Source of the DNA: Amoebidium appalachense | Lineage: Eukaryota > Ichthyosporea | NCBI GenBank assembly: GCA_963693365.1 | Contig: CAVNZM010000006.1 | Location: 9,300,001 to 9,364,000, forward strand | DNA: 64,000 nucleotides | Direction: 5' to 3' | Part shown: piece by piece, positions 12,700-25,322 of the stretch | How the letters are laid out: every line of letters starts with the position of its first letter | Position numbering within the stretch: position 1 is the stretch's first letter | Notes under the pieces: generated by a model | Databases searched by the model: none | What the model was told of the DNA's origin: nothing | What the model saw: the letters and a program-made list of their open reading frames with translations, nothing else | Translations under genes and position numbers: made by a program

Positions 12700-12853
12700 T
12701 TTACGGCAGCACTTAGGTACGCCGGTCCTACACCGCTTCAAGCCTTCATAATCTTTCACTTTCCCAATGGTTGCACTTTACTGCAGAACTCGGGTACGCC
12801 GGTCCTACGCCGCTTCGGGCCTTCGTAGTCTTTCACTTTCCCAATGGTTGCAC
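12700..12853. repeat. 77-bp tandem duplication
   Basis: Two adjacent copies (about 12700-12776 and 12777-12853) share GGTACGCCGGTCCTAC and CTTTCACTTTCCCAATGG with a few substitutions. They lie in an otherwise gene-free stretch between the PAS ORF and the orphan ORF. No function is evident. Confidence 0.8.
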
Positions 12854-14110
12854 TATGTAAAAGCAAAGTACCTGGTAAAAAAGGTGTACTTATATTTGTG
12901 TGTTTGGTGGTGGTGGTGGTGGTGGTTGTGGGGGAGGGGGGGGGAAATCGAATAAGACGCACAAGGCCAAAAGTGGAGGGAGAGAGGGAGGCAGAGGACG
13001 GGAGAAAAGGAGCAGGCGGAGGGGAAGAAAGGACTACGAGGAGGAAAGAAGTGAGGGAGCGCAGGGGGTTGTAGGGAGAGAGGGTGACTCGGGGATCGAG
13101 GGGCTTGTAGAAATGCGAAGGAGCAAGAAGGATGGGAACCAAAGTAAGATAAAAACGCATCCCAGCGAGGCAGATGCAAAGAGTATTCATTAACACTGCT
13201 AGTACGTCGGAGGATGGAATGACTATAATACACGGGACCTAAAATTCATCGTGGAGTGTACGTACACATAGGCGGAGCACCTGAGGGTTCACCACAATCG
13301 CCGTGCACCACATCAGACGTAAACCCTCATTACACCGCTAAAGGTGAATGCGGCGCTGGCCCACTGGAGCTCCAACCACCATGTAGTTCATTGATAAGCG
13401 TTTTATTTTAACACAGTTTTAATCGTTTCATGCTGTGTTTTCCAGCCTTGGCCAGGAGGTGACACCGTGAGGAAAGTTTAGCGGCTGCCGCTCTTCTACA
13501 TGTCTGACTGTCACACCGTGTTCGAGGTTCCAAACTTAGCAAGTGTTTTCGGTCTTTCGATAACTAATTTGGCCAAATCATACGCCATAAGAAACAAAAA
13601 GAAGCCGTACGATTGGGTTCACCTAAATAGAGCACGCTTGATTAGCTAAAGGTCATGTGTGATTGAGATGCTGACGTGGCCATTTTCCCGCACCGCTGAC
13701 ACCGTGTAAGACCATGTATGCGTGGGCGAAAGTGACAGGCAAACAAGGCAAAAAAGGTGCGCAGGTGATTTCTGGCGCGTTAAAGGCTTTATGTTTTTCG
13801 TATTCATGACGGATACAGTTGAGGAAGCTTATAAAGAATACAAGACAGCTATGTTGTTTTTCTAAGGTTTGAAATTCTTAGCAGTTGGTGCACACGAGAT
13901 TACCAGATTACTACTTGACATGGTACACGGAAGGACTGATTTGTTAGCCGAATGGCAAGAGCTTTCAATTTAAATCGTCAATATAGTTTCTCCTTTACAT
14001 GTTTGTTTTTCTTTGCACCGAAGTAGCACTGTTCTTACTTTCCAGGTACAAGCTACATTTCGAATTCTAGAGGGCTGAATTTTCGTTTAAACACACCCCT
14101 AGGCAGTGTC
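12854..14110. other. No supportable gene
   Basis: A GA-rich block at about 12900-13100 is followed by ~1 kb of unique, moderately AT-rich sequence. I see no exon with good splice context. The part nearest 14110 may hold the promoter of the orphan ORF. Confidence 0.5.
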
Positions 14111-15020
14111 ATGACCTACACAACCAACCCCGGGGAGGCGCTGCGCGCAGTCATAAACACACACGTACAGACATATGACAAGTACGAAGCAAATCGATAT
14201 GCAGAACCTTTAGTGCCCGACACTTTCCTACCGACATCCGATGGGATTGTGTCTCAGGATGCTGGCAAGAAGCCGAAGGTTGTTTTCTCGCGCGCTTCAT
14301 CTTCGGAAACGGAACCAGACGCAGCAGACGACCAGTTTGCCGTTTTAAGAGAAGCGCAAATTCGTTGGACTGTGGCTGCGCTTCTAAACATCCCCCCACG
14401 TAAACCTCGTGCTGGATTTCGCAAAATATCGGAAAATCCCTTTAAGTATATAGAGCGCTTAAGGCTGTATGGGAAAGGTGGCCATGAGATTTTGCGCAAA
14501 TACACGCTGCTGTATGTAAGCTGGTGGGATGCCGCATACTACAGCACAGGGGAGGACATTTATGATGATTTGCTCGTAGACATGTCTGTTCATCTTTCTG
14601 CTGCTGCAAAAGAAATTAAGCGGAGCCAACTGGAAAGGCTAAGGGGAGCTAGTCGTCTTGTGCGCCATCACATAACCCGCCCCGGTTAGGTCACGGTGGT
14701 ATTACAAGTTCGCAAAAGAGGGGAAGAAAGTGGTGGCACGCACTCTGTCGAGAGATGATTCGGACAAACGGTCGGGGTATGAGGAGCCTTCAGTTACTCA
14801 AGAAGTTAAAAACGAGGATGATGGGGTTGAGGGGAGGGCAAGTTGTCCTTTGCTGGATGGTGGGGCAGATGAAGGGAAAGAGGGTGGGGAGGGTGGAGGG
14901 AGTAGTGGTGATGATTATCAGGAGTGGCCTGAATCAGTTCAGACATGGGCGGGACGTGTTTCGGTAGGTAATCCTGGTAAGAGGAAGGCGGTTAGAAGCA
15001 ACAGCCTGTGTGATGATTAG
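14111..15020 (+). CDS. Orphan protein; two overlapping frames probably one gene
   Basis: ATG at 14111 opens 192 codons ending TAG at 14687-14689, with normal-looking composition (KYTLLYVSWWDAAYYSTGED; aromatic and charged). Right at this stop, another frame (open from 14676) continues with SRWYYKFAKEGKKVVARTLS and an acidic/Gly-rich tail to TAG at 15018-15020. The two read as one ~300-residue protein joined by a single-base shift near CCGCCCCGGTTAG (14677-14689). The shift could be a real frameshift mutation, a sequencing error in the C run or, less likely, programmed frameshifting. A spliced 34-nt intron would be too short. The family is not recognised; no signal peptide or transmembrane segment is obvious, so the product is probably soluble. 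Confidence 0.5.
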
Positions 15021-15318
15021 GTATGTTGTTTCAGGAAATTGGTTTGTCTTGTCCTGTTTTGTTGTCACACTTGCCTAAACCTTTTCCCCAATGTTTTTCC
15101 TCTGATTGCTTTCCTCCACCTCACTCTTTTTTTTTTTTTTTTCCCTCCCTTTTTTTTACCCCCCGGGGGGATGGGGGGGTGGGGGGGGGGGGAGGGGGGA
15201 ATCCCTTCCCCCTCATTAATAGCGCCCTCTTTCCTTAGCTGGCAAAAAGCTAGGCACTGATTTCTGCAGTTATGTTGTTTCATTTTCCCTTTTCCCCCCC
15301 TTTTTTTTCTTCCGGGCG

Positions 15319-15354
<36 letters not shown>

Positions 15355-15893
15355 AGGGGGAGCATTGTTCGGCGAATGTGTTTAGTGTAGATTCAATTGG
15401 GCTGATGCTTGATACAGGCAAAAGGGTGCCGTAGAATTTTGCTTGACGGGCCTAAGAGGGTTTGCACTATTCTTGTATCTTAGACAAGTATGTTGCAATC
15501 TATTGTTAGGTTATCTATATTTAGCACATATTTAGGGTATGAATGGGGTGAAATGTCGAATGATGTCGTTTCTTCGGATCAAGAACTATCTGTATGACTA
15601 CCCTTTATAAGATCATGATGTCTGTTGTATAATTTCCAAGTCTCTACCACGAAGGTCATTTAAATATATGAATGACATGTGTTGCACACGTTCTTATTGC
15701 TGTGCTTAGAACATCAGCTGTGTATGTGTGTGATTTTTGGTGGTGGTGGTGGGTAGGTGGGTGGGTTTGTGGGGGGGGGGGGGGGGGGGGGGGAGGGTGA
15801 AGTGGGAGGGGATCCGGATAGTGTACAGGCCCTGTGATGCACTCACGTGCACACATGTAATGTGCAGTCACGTTCACATACCGACACCTAAAC

Positions 15894-15975
<82 letters not shown>

Positions 15976-16389
15976 GTGCACACACACACACACACACCGT
16001 GCACACACACACACACACATGCATGCTGGGTGTCACCCAATATGAAACAACTTCACCCCGCTGTGCATACCATGCCAACGAGCAGCTCCACGGGCACGAT
16101 CCGGTATACGGCCAATACAAAATCCACCTTACTGTCCTTATGTTCTTTTTTGGCTATTAGTGATTGTCTAATATAGGGTCATCATATGCATTTGGTCCGC
16201 CGTTGACTATGATATAGGCCCAGGGCTTCTGGGGCATTTAGGCTTAATGCCCCAGGATTCAGAGTACGATCTGAGGCCTCAAGCCCCTCCAGTTTGCGGG
16301 AGTACTGGCTAAAGGTCGAGGCGTCTTTTATTTTCAGATTGTAATCCCGCCGTTGTGTGCGTGTGTGTGTGTGTGTGAAGGGGTGGGGG

Positions 16390-16425
<36 letters not shown>

Positions 16426-16572
16426 GATAGGGGAAAGATCCAGTAGATCTAGATGGGAATGGGCATTTTTTGTGTGTGTACACGTGTGTGTGTGTCTTAG
16501 GGCCGGGGGGAGGGGTGGGGGGGAGGGGTGGAGGAGTGCGGTGGGATCTAGTAGAAGAGAAGGAGCTTTTAT

Positions 16573-16605
<33 letters not shown>

Positions 16606-16792
16606 GGAAGAGGGGGGCTAAAAGGGAAGCAGCTTTGGAGTTTCACGCACACCGTCACCCGCACACGTGCCCCTGCGTGTGTCTTGGTGGGGGGGAGGGG
16701 AGAAGCGGGAACCAGTAGAAGGAATTTGAGTAAAGGAGCTTCTATTTTTCGTGTGTGTGCGTGTGTGTGTGTTTGTTCTTGTGTGCGCGCAC

Positions 16793-16850
<58 letters not shown>

Positions 16851-17829
16851 TCAATTTGGACGAAGGGGGGGGGGGGGGGGGTAAGGAGGGGGGAAGGAAG
16901 GATCCAGTAGAATGGAAGGAGAGCTTTTATTTTTCGTGTGTGTGTGTGTGTGTGTCTGTGTCTTGGAAGGGAGGAACTTCCGGGGGGGGGGGGGGGGGAT
17001 TCAGTAAAAGGCAAGGAGCTTTGATTTTCCGTGGGCGTGTGTGTGTGTGCGTGTGTTGGAAGAATATGTGGGGGTGGGGGGGGGGGGGGGGGGGGGGAGG
17101 CCCTGGGGGGGGGGGAAGGCGGGGATCCAGTAGAAGGGAAGAAGCTTTTATTTTTCACGTGTGCGCGTGTGTCTTGACGAGGGGCAGGGGCGCCGCGGGG
17201 GAGGGGGGGGGGGAAGGGAGGGATCCAGTAGAAGGGAAGAAGCTTTTATTTTTCACGTGTGCGCGTGTGTCTTGACGAGGGGCAGGGGCGCCGCGGGGGA
17301 GGGGGGGGGGGAAGGGAGGGATCCAGTAGCCTGAGGGAAGGAGCCTTTATTTTTCACGTGTGCGCGTGTGTCTTGACGAGGGGCAGGGGCGCCGCGGGGG
17401 AGGGGGGGGGGGGGGAAGGGAGGGATCCAGTAGCCTGAGGGAAGGAGCCTTTATTTTTCACGTGTGCGCGTGTGTCTTGACGAGGGGCAGGGGCGCCGCG
17501 GGGGGGGGGGGGGGGGGGGGGGAAGGGAGGGATCCAGTAGCCTGAGGGAAGGAGCTTTTATTTTTCACGTGTGTGCGTGTGTCTTGACGAGGGGCAGGGG
17601 CGCCGGCGGGGGGGGGGGGGGGGGGGGGGGGGGGAAGGGGAGGGATCCAGTAGCCTGAGGGAAGGAGCTTTTATTTTTCACGTGTGTGCGTGTGTCTTGA
17701 CGAGGGGCAGGGGCGCCGGCGGGGGGGGGGGGGGGGGGGGGGGGGAAGGGGAGGGATCCAGTAGCCTGAGGGAAGGAGCTTTTATTTTTCACGTGTGTGC
17801 GTGTGTCTTGACGAGGGGCAGGGGCGCCG

Positions 17830-17871
<42 letters not shown>

Positions 17872-18351
17872 AGGATCCAACAGAAGGGAAGGAGTTTTAT
17901 TTTTGATGCCAACCAGAAACATAGATCTGTGCATAACTACGTCACAGTACATAACACTGTCTTATCGTTAGATAACACCAATACGAGATCGGTGCTATAC
18001 GAAGGTCTCCCCGTGCGACGTTAAATTACATCACTACAAAAGAAAAATACAACACATGTGCTTTCTTTCTGTTAACTTGTTGCTCTACAACGTCAGCAAA
18101 CACTACGACACTATTGCACTATTGACCAAAAACTTGTCTAATCTAAAAGTCTTAGTGCGGTAGGTGTCGACCCAATCAATATGAAATTCCTGGGTTGCAA
18201 CGGTGGACCATAACTTCGGGGGATAAATCAACTTCACCAGTACTCCGATAACCAGGCAAATTTCTGAACAAATACTATCAAATATGCATCCACGATAACC
18301 ACAATTATTTTAAGTTTTAAACCAACTTAACCCTTGATTTTTCGTTTTAGT
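15021..18351. other. Intergenic low-complexity region
   Basis: Contains poly-T/poly-G blocks (15128-15355), a (CA)n tract (about 15896-15974), G runs (16393-16424) and the minisatellite at 16435-17905, followed by ~430 nt of unique AT-rich sequence that probably includes the 3' UTR of the KCS gene on the - strand. No exon was recognised. Confidence 0.6.
16435..17905. repeat. Minisatellite of ~100-118 bp units with variable poly-G
   Basis: Repeated units carry GGATCCAGTAG, then GGAAGGAGCTTTTATTTTTC, a TG-rich segment, CTTGACGAGGGGCAGGGGCG and a G run. Seven well-conserved copies start near 17124, 17221, 17318, 17423, 17529, 17643 and 17755; more diverged copies precede (16436, 16899) and one partial copy (17873) ends the array. 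Unit length varies mainly with the G-run length (about 10 to 40 G). The Gly/Pro-rich frames here are artefacts of the repeat. Confidence 0.9.
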
Positions 18352-18485
18352 TTAACGCAGGCGCAGCCAGACCGCCGAGTTGCATTTGAAGCCGGAGCCA
18401 AAGCCAAGTTGGAGTGTGCGGTCTCCCTTCTGCATGCGGCCGCTGGTCTCCAGATACTCGAGCTCATACCAGATGGACGAGCTGT

Positions 18486-18542
<57 letters not shown>

Positions 18543-18618
18543 GTGTGTGTGTGTTCACACCCGCCTGTGTTGTTGTGATGGTGGTGGTGGTGTGTTGGTT
18601 GGTCTTTTTTTTTTTTTT

Positions 18619-18649
<31 letters not shown>

Positions 18650-19161
18650 GGGAGGGGGGAGGGGGGGGAGGGAAGGAAAAGGGTGTCCTTTAGTCACCTC
18701 TTGGCAGAAAATAGGATATGAGAATACGTGAGAGAAAGGTTATGCAGCACATGCAGTGTTTGGGTGGGGACAGTGTGCCTGCATGCAAAATAATACACAC
18801 ATGTACGTGTGCATGCAGCATGCATGTAACAGCCGTAGATAAGATATAGCGCTGTATCCCAGCAGATAGTCCATGTCCCCTTTTTAGACATTTCATGCCA
18901 TATATGGTATCATTTGGTGCATTATGATAGGACGGGATCCTTGCCTGCTTGTGTTGCCATAGTAATAGAGTGCCATGCGGCTGGGCTCCAAATGGTGCGG
19001 CATCAGGGCAAGACTCTTCTCCACCCCGTCCAGCACACCCCTACCCCCCGCATGGATGCAGAAGTGATCAAATGCACGCTTGAAGTCGGGCACATAGCGC
19101 GGTACGTCGGGGATCTTGGCCGTGATCTGATTATAATGTGTGTGTGTGTGTGTGTGTTGGT

Positions 19162-19200
<39 letters not shown>

Positions 19201-19644
19201 AGGGAGGGCCGAAGGAGAGAGAGGCACAGGGGGGTTAGTACCGTGTTGCATTAGTCAGGAGAAAGCTATATTATGATCTTTACATTTGTGTGATTCGAGA
19301 GAACTGTTTCCGAGACATCACGTATCCGTTTGTCAACGTGCTAAATCAAACTGACAAATGGCACCAAGAAATGGTACCAACTACGGAAGGGGTACAGGGA
19401 AGTGAGTGAGTGGTTGTGTGTGTATGTGTGTGTGTGTGTATGTGTGTGTGTTGTGGTGGTGTTTTGGTGGTGGTGGTGGTGGTGCGTTTGGGGGGGGAAG
19501 GGGGGGGGGGGGATGTATATCAAGTAAGCGGGTGGCAGCCATGGCAGCAAAACCATCAAAGCATAAGATAATAAGACAAAATTTCGAAATCAAAACACGC
19601 AGGTAGATTTTTATTATTATTTATTATTATTATTTATTTATTTT

Positions 19645-19689
<45 letters not shown>

Positions 19690-20556
19690 ATACCTGGGCC
19701 AGACCGCATGACTTTGCGAGTTTCTTTGCCATCTTGACTGCAGGGCCACCAACCGTAGCAGCCACAACCTTCAGTAGCTCCCTCACGGGCAGCACATGCG
19801 GCCTAGAAGGGGTTAATAAATAAGTCAGTGGTTGGCAAGAAGCATTGAATGTTTTTAATACGACATGGAGTGCTACACGTGTATGTTCGACCTACATGTA
19901 ATACCCGGAAAGCCGCAATATTCACACACGAAGTTCTCGAACATCGAATATATATGGGCTTTTCACATTTCTCAGTTGCCTTCACCTCATCTTCCATCGT
20001 GCTTCTGAGTGTCCCCCCCCCCCCCAAAACACACACACACCAATCCCCACGAGGGCTCCTGACACATCGACCCCCCCCCCCCCCCCCCCCCCCCTCCCTT
20101 CCCCGGGGCTTCATCATCCCTTCTCATCCCTTGGGCGCCTTCATCCCCCCCCCCCCCCCCCCCCTGCGTTTTCCTTTCTCAACACAATCAGCATACACCC
20201 AGGGCATATAGCTGTCAGCACTCACCCGAGGTTTGTCAGATTTGACGTCATCGTCTTGCCGGCCACAGCAACAATGTCCTTGGACAGCTGCACACCCTTA
20301 CGAGTACCCTCGGAGTCCTGTGAATGTGCACATAAACATCAGCAAATTGAAACGGATGAGCACAAAAATATCATCGAATTGAAATGGATGGTCACATAAT
20401 AATCAGTGACTTGCAATGGTAGCTCTCACAAATAAAAATGAACTTCAATGGATACGTGCATCAATATCAGCAAACGGCAAGATTATAAGGGCACACGTAT
20501 CATCGGGCTTTTGTCGGCGCACGGTCATTAAAAGGTGGTTTTTTTTTTTGTTTTGT

Positions 20557-20592
<36 letters not shown>

Positions 20593-20610
20593 GGAGGGGG
20601 GGAAAGGGGG

Positions 20611-20688
<78 letters not shown>

Positions 20689-21263
20689 CAGACATTGGGG
20701 GGGGGGGGGGGGGGAGGGGGGGAGGGGGAAAGCACCGATCAAAACAGGTCAACGGAGAAGACCATGAGAGAAGATGTAGCCAGACAGAACAGATGTGTGT
20801 GCGTGTGTGCACGTGTGTGTGTACGGGCGCATTTGCATGTGGTGTGCAGGTGCAGAAGTGGTTCAACTTCAATTTTAAGGCAACACACCCAACAAAAGCA
20901 GTTAAAAGCCAACACAAAACATGCACAACACACAGCACGCACCTCGCACTCATACACGGTCCTGTAAGCCTCCTCGCTGCTATTCTGTACCCTCAGGGTG
21001 TGCAGCAACTTGTATTTGGCCTTGAACCCGTCAGACCGCCGGCTGGAAAGGAGAATGGCTGCTGCACCCGCCCTACACCCCACCACGTGGTTTGGACCAC
21101 AACGGAGTTTCATGTGTGCCAAAAAGTACAACCCTCCCCTCCCTTTCCCCTACACACACACACGCACAAGCGTGCCTTTCTGCAAATACTTGATTACTTA
21201 TCGACGTGGCATGGGATGTAATTAAAAGTGTGTAGCATACCCCTTGTCCTTCCCCCCCCCCCC

Positions 21264-21294
<31 letters not shown>

Positions 21295-21759
21295 ACAAAA
21301 ATCCCTTCTGTCAAACACACAATGGTGTTTCAATAGGTGTGCAAATGAGTATAAGTGAGCAAGTGTGTGTGTGGTGTGCAAAAGGGGGAAGAGTCGGGGG
21401 GGGGGGGGGGGGGGGGGGGATAAATTGGGGCAGTAATAGTTGGGTGCCGGTGAGGGAGAAGGCCGGGCAAGGTGTTGCATGTGCATCTGTGGGGGGTGAT
21501 GGTGTAAAGCTACGGGAGACTTGCCTGAAGAGGGTGTTCTGCATAAGGAAGGACTTTTCGGAGCCGAAGTAGAGCCCCTTGGAGAGATTCTCTGTGCTGA
21601 CCTGTTGATTTAAGCATCGTGTCAGTCAGGGGTATTGGTTTGACGGGCATGGGATTGGGTGGATGGGGGTTGAGGGGAGGGGAGGGGGAGAGGAGGATTC
21701 TGTTTCTGCTCATGTTTGCCTATCTATCTATTATACTTGCTTGTTCCTTTCTTTTCAAT

Positions 21760-21792
<33 letters not shown>

Positions 21793-22517
21793 GGGGGGGG
21801 GGGGGGGGGGGGAAGGATGCCAGCAAGCTGGGGTTACACAGAAACAGAGAAAAATTGTAGTGGAACCACCGACTTCACCCCCCCTCCCCCCCCGTTTTTG
21901 GCAACCATGAGGTGGAAAATGCAATGCCCAACACCTCATTGCGAACACACACGAGAACACATAGACGTTTACAAATCATCCCCCTTCACCCTATCAGAGC
22001 CTTCTACTTCGTCCCTCTCCAAGGAGGGGGTGGGGTGGGGGGGAGGGGGGGGAGGGGGCAAAATCCCATTAAACGTATTTTGAACCTGTGTTCGTGTGTG
22101 AGTGGCGCCGGCTCCTAACCGCCCTCCCCCCCCCCCCCCCCCCCCCCTCCCCCCCCCCTTCCCCTCGCCCCCCTTTCTTTACCACGCCGTCCTCCGACAC
22201 GCAGGCCACCTAAGCCTTACAGCAGGGGAAAAAACCCAATACTCCAGGTACTTTCGTTATGCTTCACTTTAAGCATCCAGACACCCTGATCATTCCTCAA
22301 CCACCGCCCAAATAAACCCCCCCAAACCCTTTTGAATCACTCACCACCAGTGCTCTCTTTCCCGGGTTCAGTGTCAATAGCTGCCGAGCCAAGTCGACAC
22401 TAATCAGACCAGCAGAGCAGCCCATGCCACCCAGATTGAATGTCTGCACCGTGGGCTTGATCTGTGTACGTGTGTGTGTACGTGTGTACGTGTGTGTTAA
22501 TGTGTTTGTGTGTGTGT

Positions 22518-22558
<41 letters not shown>

Positions 22559-22565
22559 GGTTGGG

Positions 22566-22625
<60 letters not shown>

Positions 22626-22679
22626 TACATGTGCGTGTGTGTGTGGGGGGGGGGGGGGGGGGGTTGGGTTGGGTGGGCA

Positions 22680-22719
<40 letters not shown>

Positions 22720-23398
22720 TGTGTGTATGCATGCATGTGCGCGTGTGTATGAATGTGCCATGAAGGCTTGTTTTTTCGTGTGCTTGCAGTGTAGTTGTCA
22801 GGATAGGACCAAGGCATACCCCGTGTGAGTGGGTTTATGCAAGTTTGCATTAGAGAGCTCTCAAAGGGACAAGATCGGATATCCGATATGCGATCGTATA
22901 ACCCCCCCCCCCCCCCCCCCCCTCCCCCCTCCCCCTCATTCTCCTACAATCCCCCTTGCTTTGGGCCGTAAGAAACAACACACCAACATTGCCCAATTCA
23001 AACCCGTGAATAACTGCATTAACAGCCGTTAGAGCAGTGCAGCCTGAAACGTCGTGATGGTAGTACTAGCTTTAATATTATTGTTGCTTTTGTTTTTGTT
23101 ATTATTATTATCATTGGCATTATTATTTGGGTGGGTGGGGATGGGTTGGGTTGGGTTGAAGAAGGGGGGAGGGGAAGGGGGGAGGAGAGCGAAGAGGGGG
23201 GCTAAAGGTAAACCTTGTAGTGGTTGCAGATGAGAGCACACAGGGAGGGTGTGGGTGTGAACACACTGCAGTTGACAATCAGAAAGTCCACATCCTTGAT
23301 CTGTCCATAGTGCATGTCAGCAAACGATCCCATTCCTGAACCCTTTATCATCCAAACATTCTCCGGTACCTCCGCTCTCCCGCCCTCCCCACCCTTTG

Positions 23399-23430
<32 letters not shown>

Positions 23431-23792
23431 AAAAAAAAAAAAAGAAAAGAAAAAAAAAAAAACAATCACCTCCCTTCTTCCCCATTCCCTTCCTTTTTTC
23501 TATCCCCCTCCCCCCCCCCCTCCCCCCCCCCCCCCCCCCCCCCCCCCTCCCCCCCCCCTCCCCCCTCCCCTACCCTCCCCCCTTCCCCCTGTCACCTCCC
23601 TTTCCCCCCACACAAAAAAAAAATCACCACCCTTGTTCCCCACTCCCTTCCTTTTTTCTATCCCCCTCTCAACTCCCCCCCCCCCCCCCTCCCCCTCTCT
23701 TCCCCTCCCCATATCACCTTCCTTTCCCCCCATTCCCTTCCTCTTTTCTAACCTCCTCTCTCCCTCCCCATCTCACCCCCCCCCCCCCCCCC

Positions 23793-23834
<42 letters not shown>

Positions 23835-24247
23835 CCCACAACCATGCCTCTCCAGCATACATTGTATGGCTGCCGTGATCTTGTTACACTCTCAAACCAC
23901 CATCATCTATGCCAGCAATATAACCCACCACATAAAATATTAATTAACTCAGGCCGGCCTCCACACACACACCTGACTTCCGTCAAAAACCATCACACCT
24001 CACCCCACCCATTCTCCACAACAACCAATGCAAACATAAGGAATCCAATCCCCCCCTCCCCCGGGGCCCCGACCCGCCCCGGAAAACACACACACAGGCC
24101 TACACCCAAGTATCCCGAAGACCAACGAATGCAAGACCCAGAAAAATGGGGGCTCCCGCCACTTCCCCTCCCTTCCACCCCCCCCCCCCCCCCCCTTCTC
24201 TGCTGCCCCCCAAAAACACACACAAACACGCGCGCGCGCTCTCTTCC

Positions 24248-24291
<44 letters not shown>

Positions 24292-25322
24292 CCCGCCCGC
24301 CCGCCCGCTCCATCCTCCCCCCCCCCCCCCCCCCCCCTTCTCCCTCCCCTTCCCCAGCAGGTATACCCGAGAAGCGCACCTTCAAACCAGTCTTAGCCAC
24401 GAGCTCGTCAATGGCTCCAAACATGACAGTGCTCGCTTCCTCCCGTGCCCCGGCCATGTTCAACTTGCCGCCCGTCTCGTCCTTAAGTGCCTCGGTGAAG
24501 CTGGGTGGCCATGGGGTGCACTGGCTGGTGCCTGCACAAGTGGTTGAAAGTTAGGGATAATGCTTTCTGTGAGGATGTGACAACAAAACTTGAAGGATAA
24601 AGATCAAGATGTAAAACACGTGAAAAAGAAAATACAGAATCAGTGTTAGGGAGTCAAGAAAACATGGAAACATCGTGTGGCAAGTGCGCCATGCAGAAGG
24701 CACAGACACCTTACATCTTGCGGTTCTTACACTAGGCTAGGCAAAACATTGTGCAAAGGGCTTCCAGGCAACACCTACCGCTCTTATCGAGCACTCTCCT
24801 CATGAAGTCCAAACTTTCATCCGTTAGCTGGCCCCGTGACAAGTTCTTCAAGATCGCCAGGATGTCATCGTGGGACACCTTCCAGGAATCAGGTGCTTTG
24901 AACGTCCCAAAGTCCACACAATACACAGGTGTACCGCCGTAGATGAACCACAAACACACCACTACAGTTAGGGGAATAACCCTCCACGTAAGAAGAAGAC
25001 ACTCAAGCAAGGCCCTAACATAAACTGCCCCCTGGCTCCAAGCACTCAAAATAGCGCCGGGGGACAGATCCAACCCAACCACCTCGGTAAGTAGATTTGC
25101 AATCAGTGCCGCGGCCAGACTGAATAAAATCACCGGCGCCAGTTGGTATGTGCCTGCATGAACAGAGTCTACCAACCACAAACGGAACGACTTTGTTCGC
25201 TCGACGTCGACCCTCACAGTGGGTGGGGCGGGAACCGAACTGGTAGTTTCTTTCACCGCGGCAGTCAGCACGTCGTTTTCACCTGGGGTAGTGGTCCCGT
25301 TCCCGTTTGCGGTCCCCATCAT
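18352..25322 (-). CDS. KCS: FAE1-type 3-ketoacyl-CoA synthase, 10 exons, complete
   Basis: Exons (reading - strand): 25322-24779, 24531-24380, 23300-23214, 22461-22345, 21601-21525, 21072-20943, 20317-20226, 19802-19694, 19126-18945, 18481-18352. All phases match and yield 539 aa, near the usual ~500. Two N-terminal hydrophobic segments (about residues 62-85 and 112-130) suit an ER-membrane enzyme. Then come [44 protein letters not shown], catalytic Cys276 in GGMGCSAG, His461 in FCIHAGGR and Asn531 in GSGFKCN: the Cys-His-Asn triad of FAE1/CUT1 condensing enzymes, which join malonyl-CoA to acyl-CoA in very-long-chain fatty-acid elongation. The introns after 21525 and 18945 use GC donors. The start is the first of two adjacent ATGs. 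Confidence 0.95.

Noticed and set aside
23140-23160. TTGGG-rich runs as possible telomeric repeats
   Set aside because: Only a few degenerate copies, inside a KCS intron; no long regular array.
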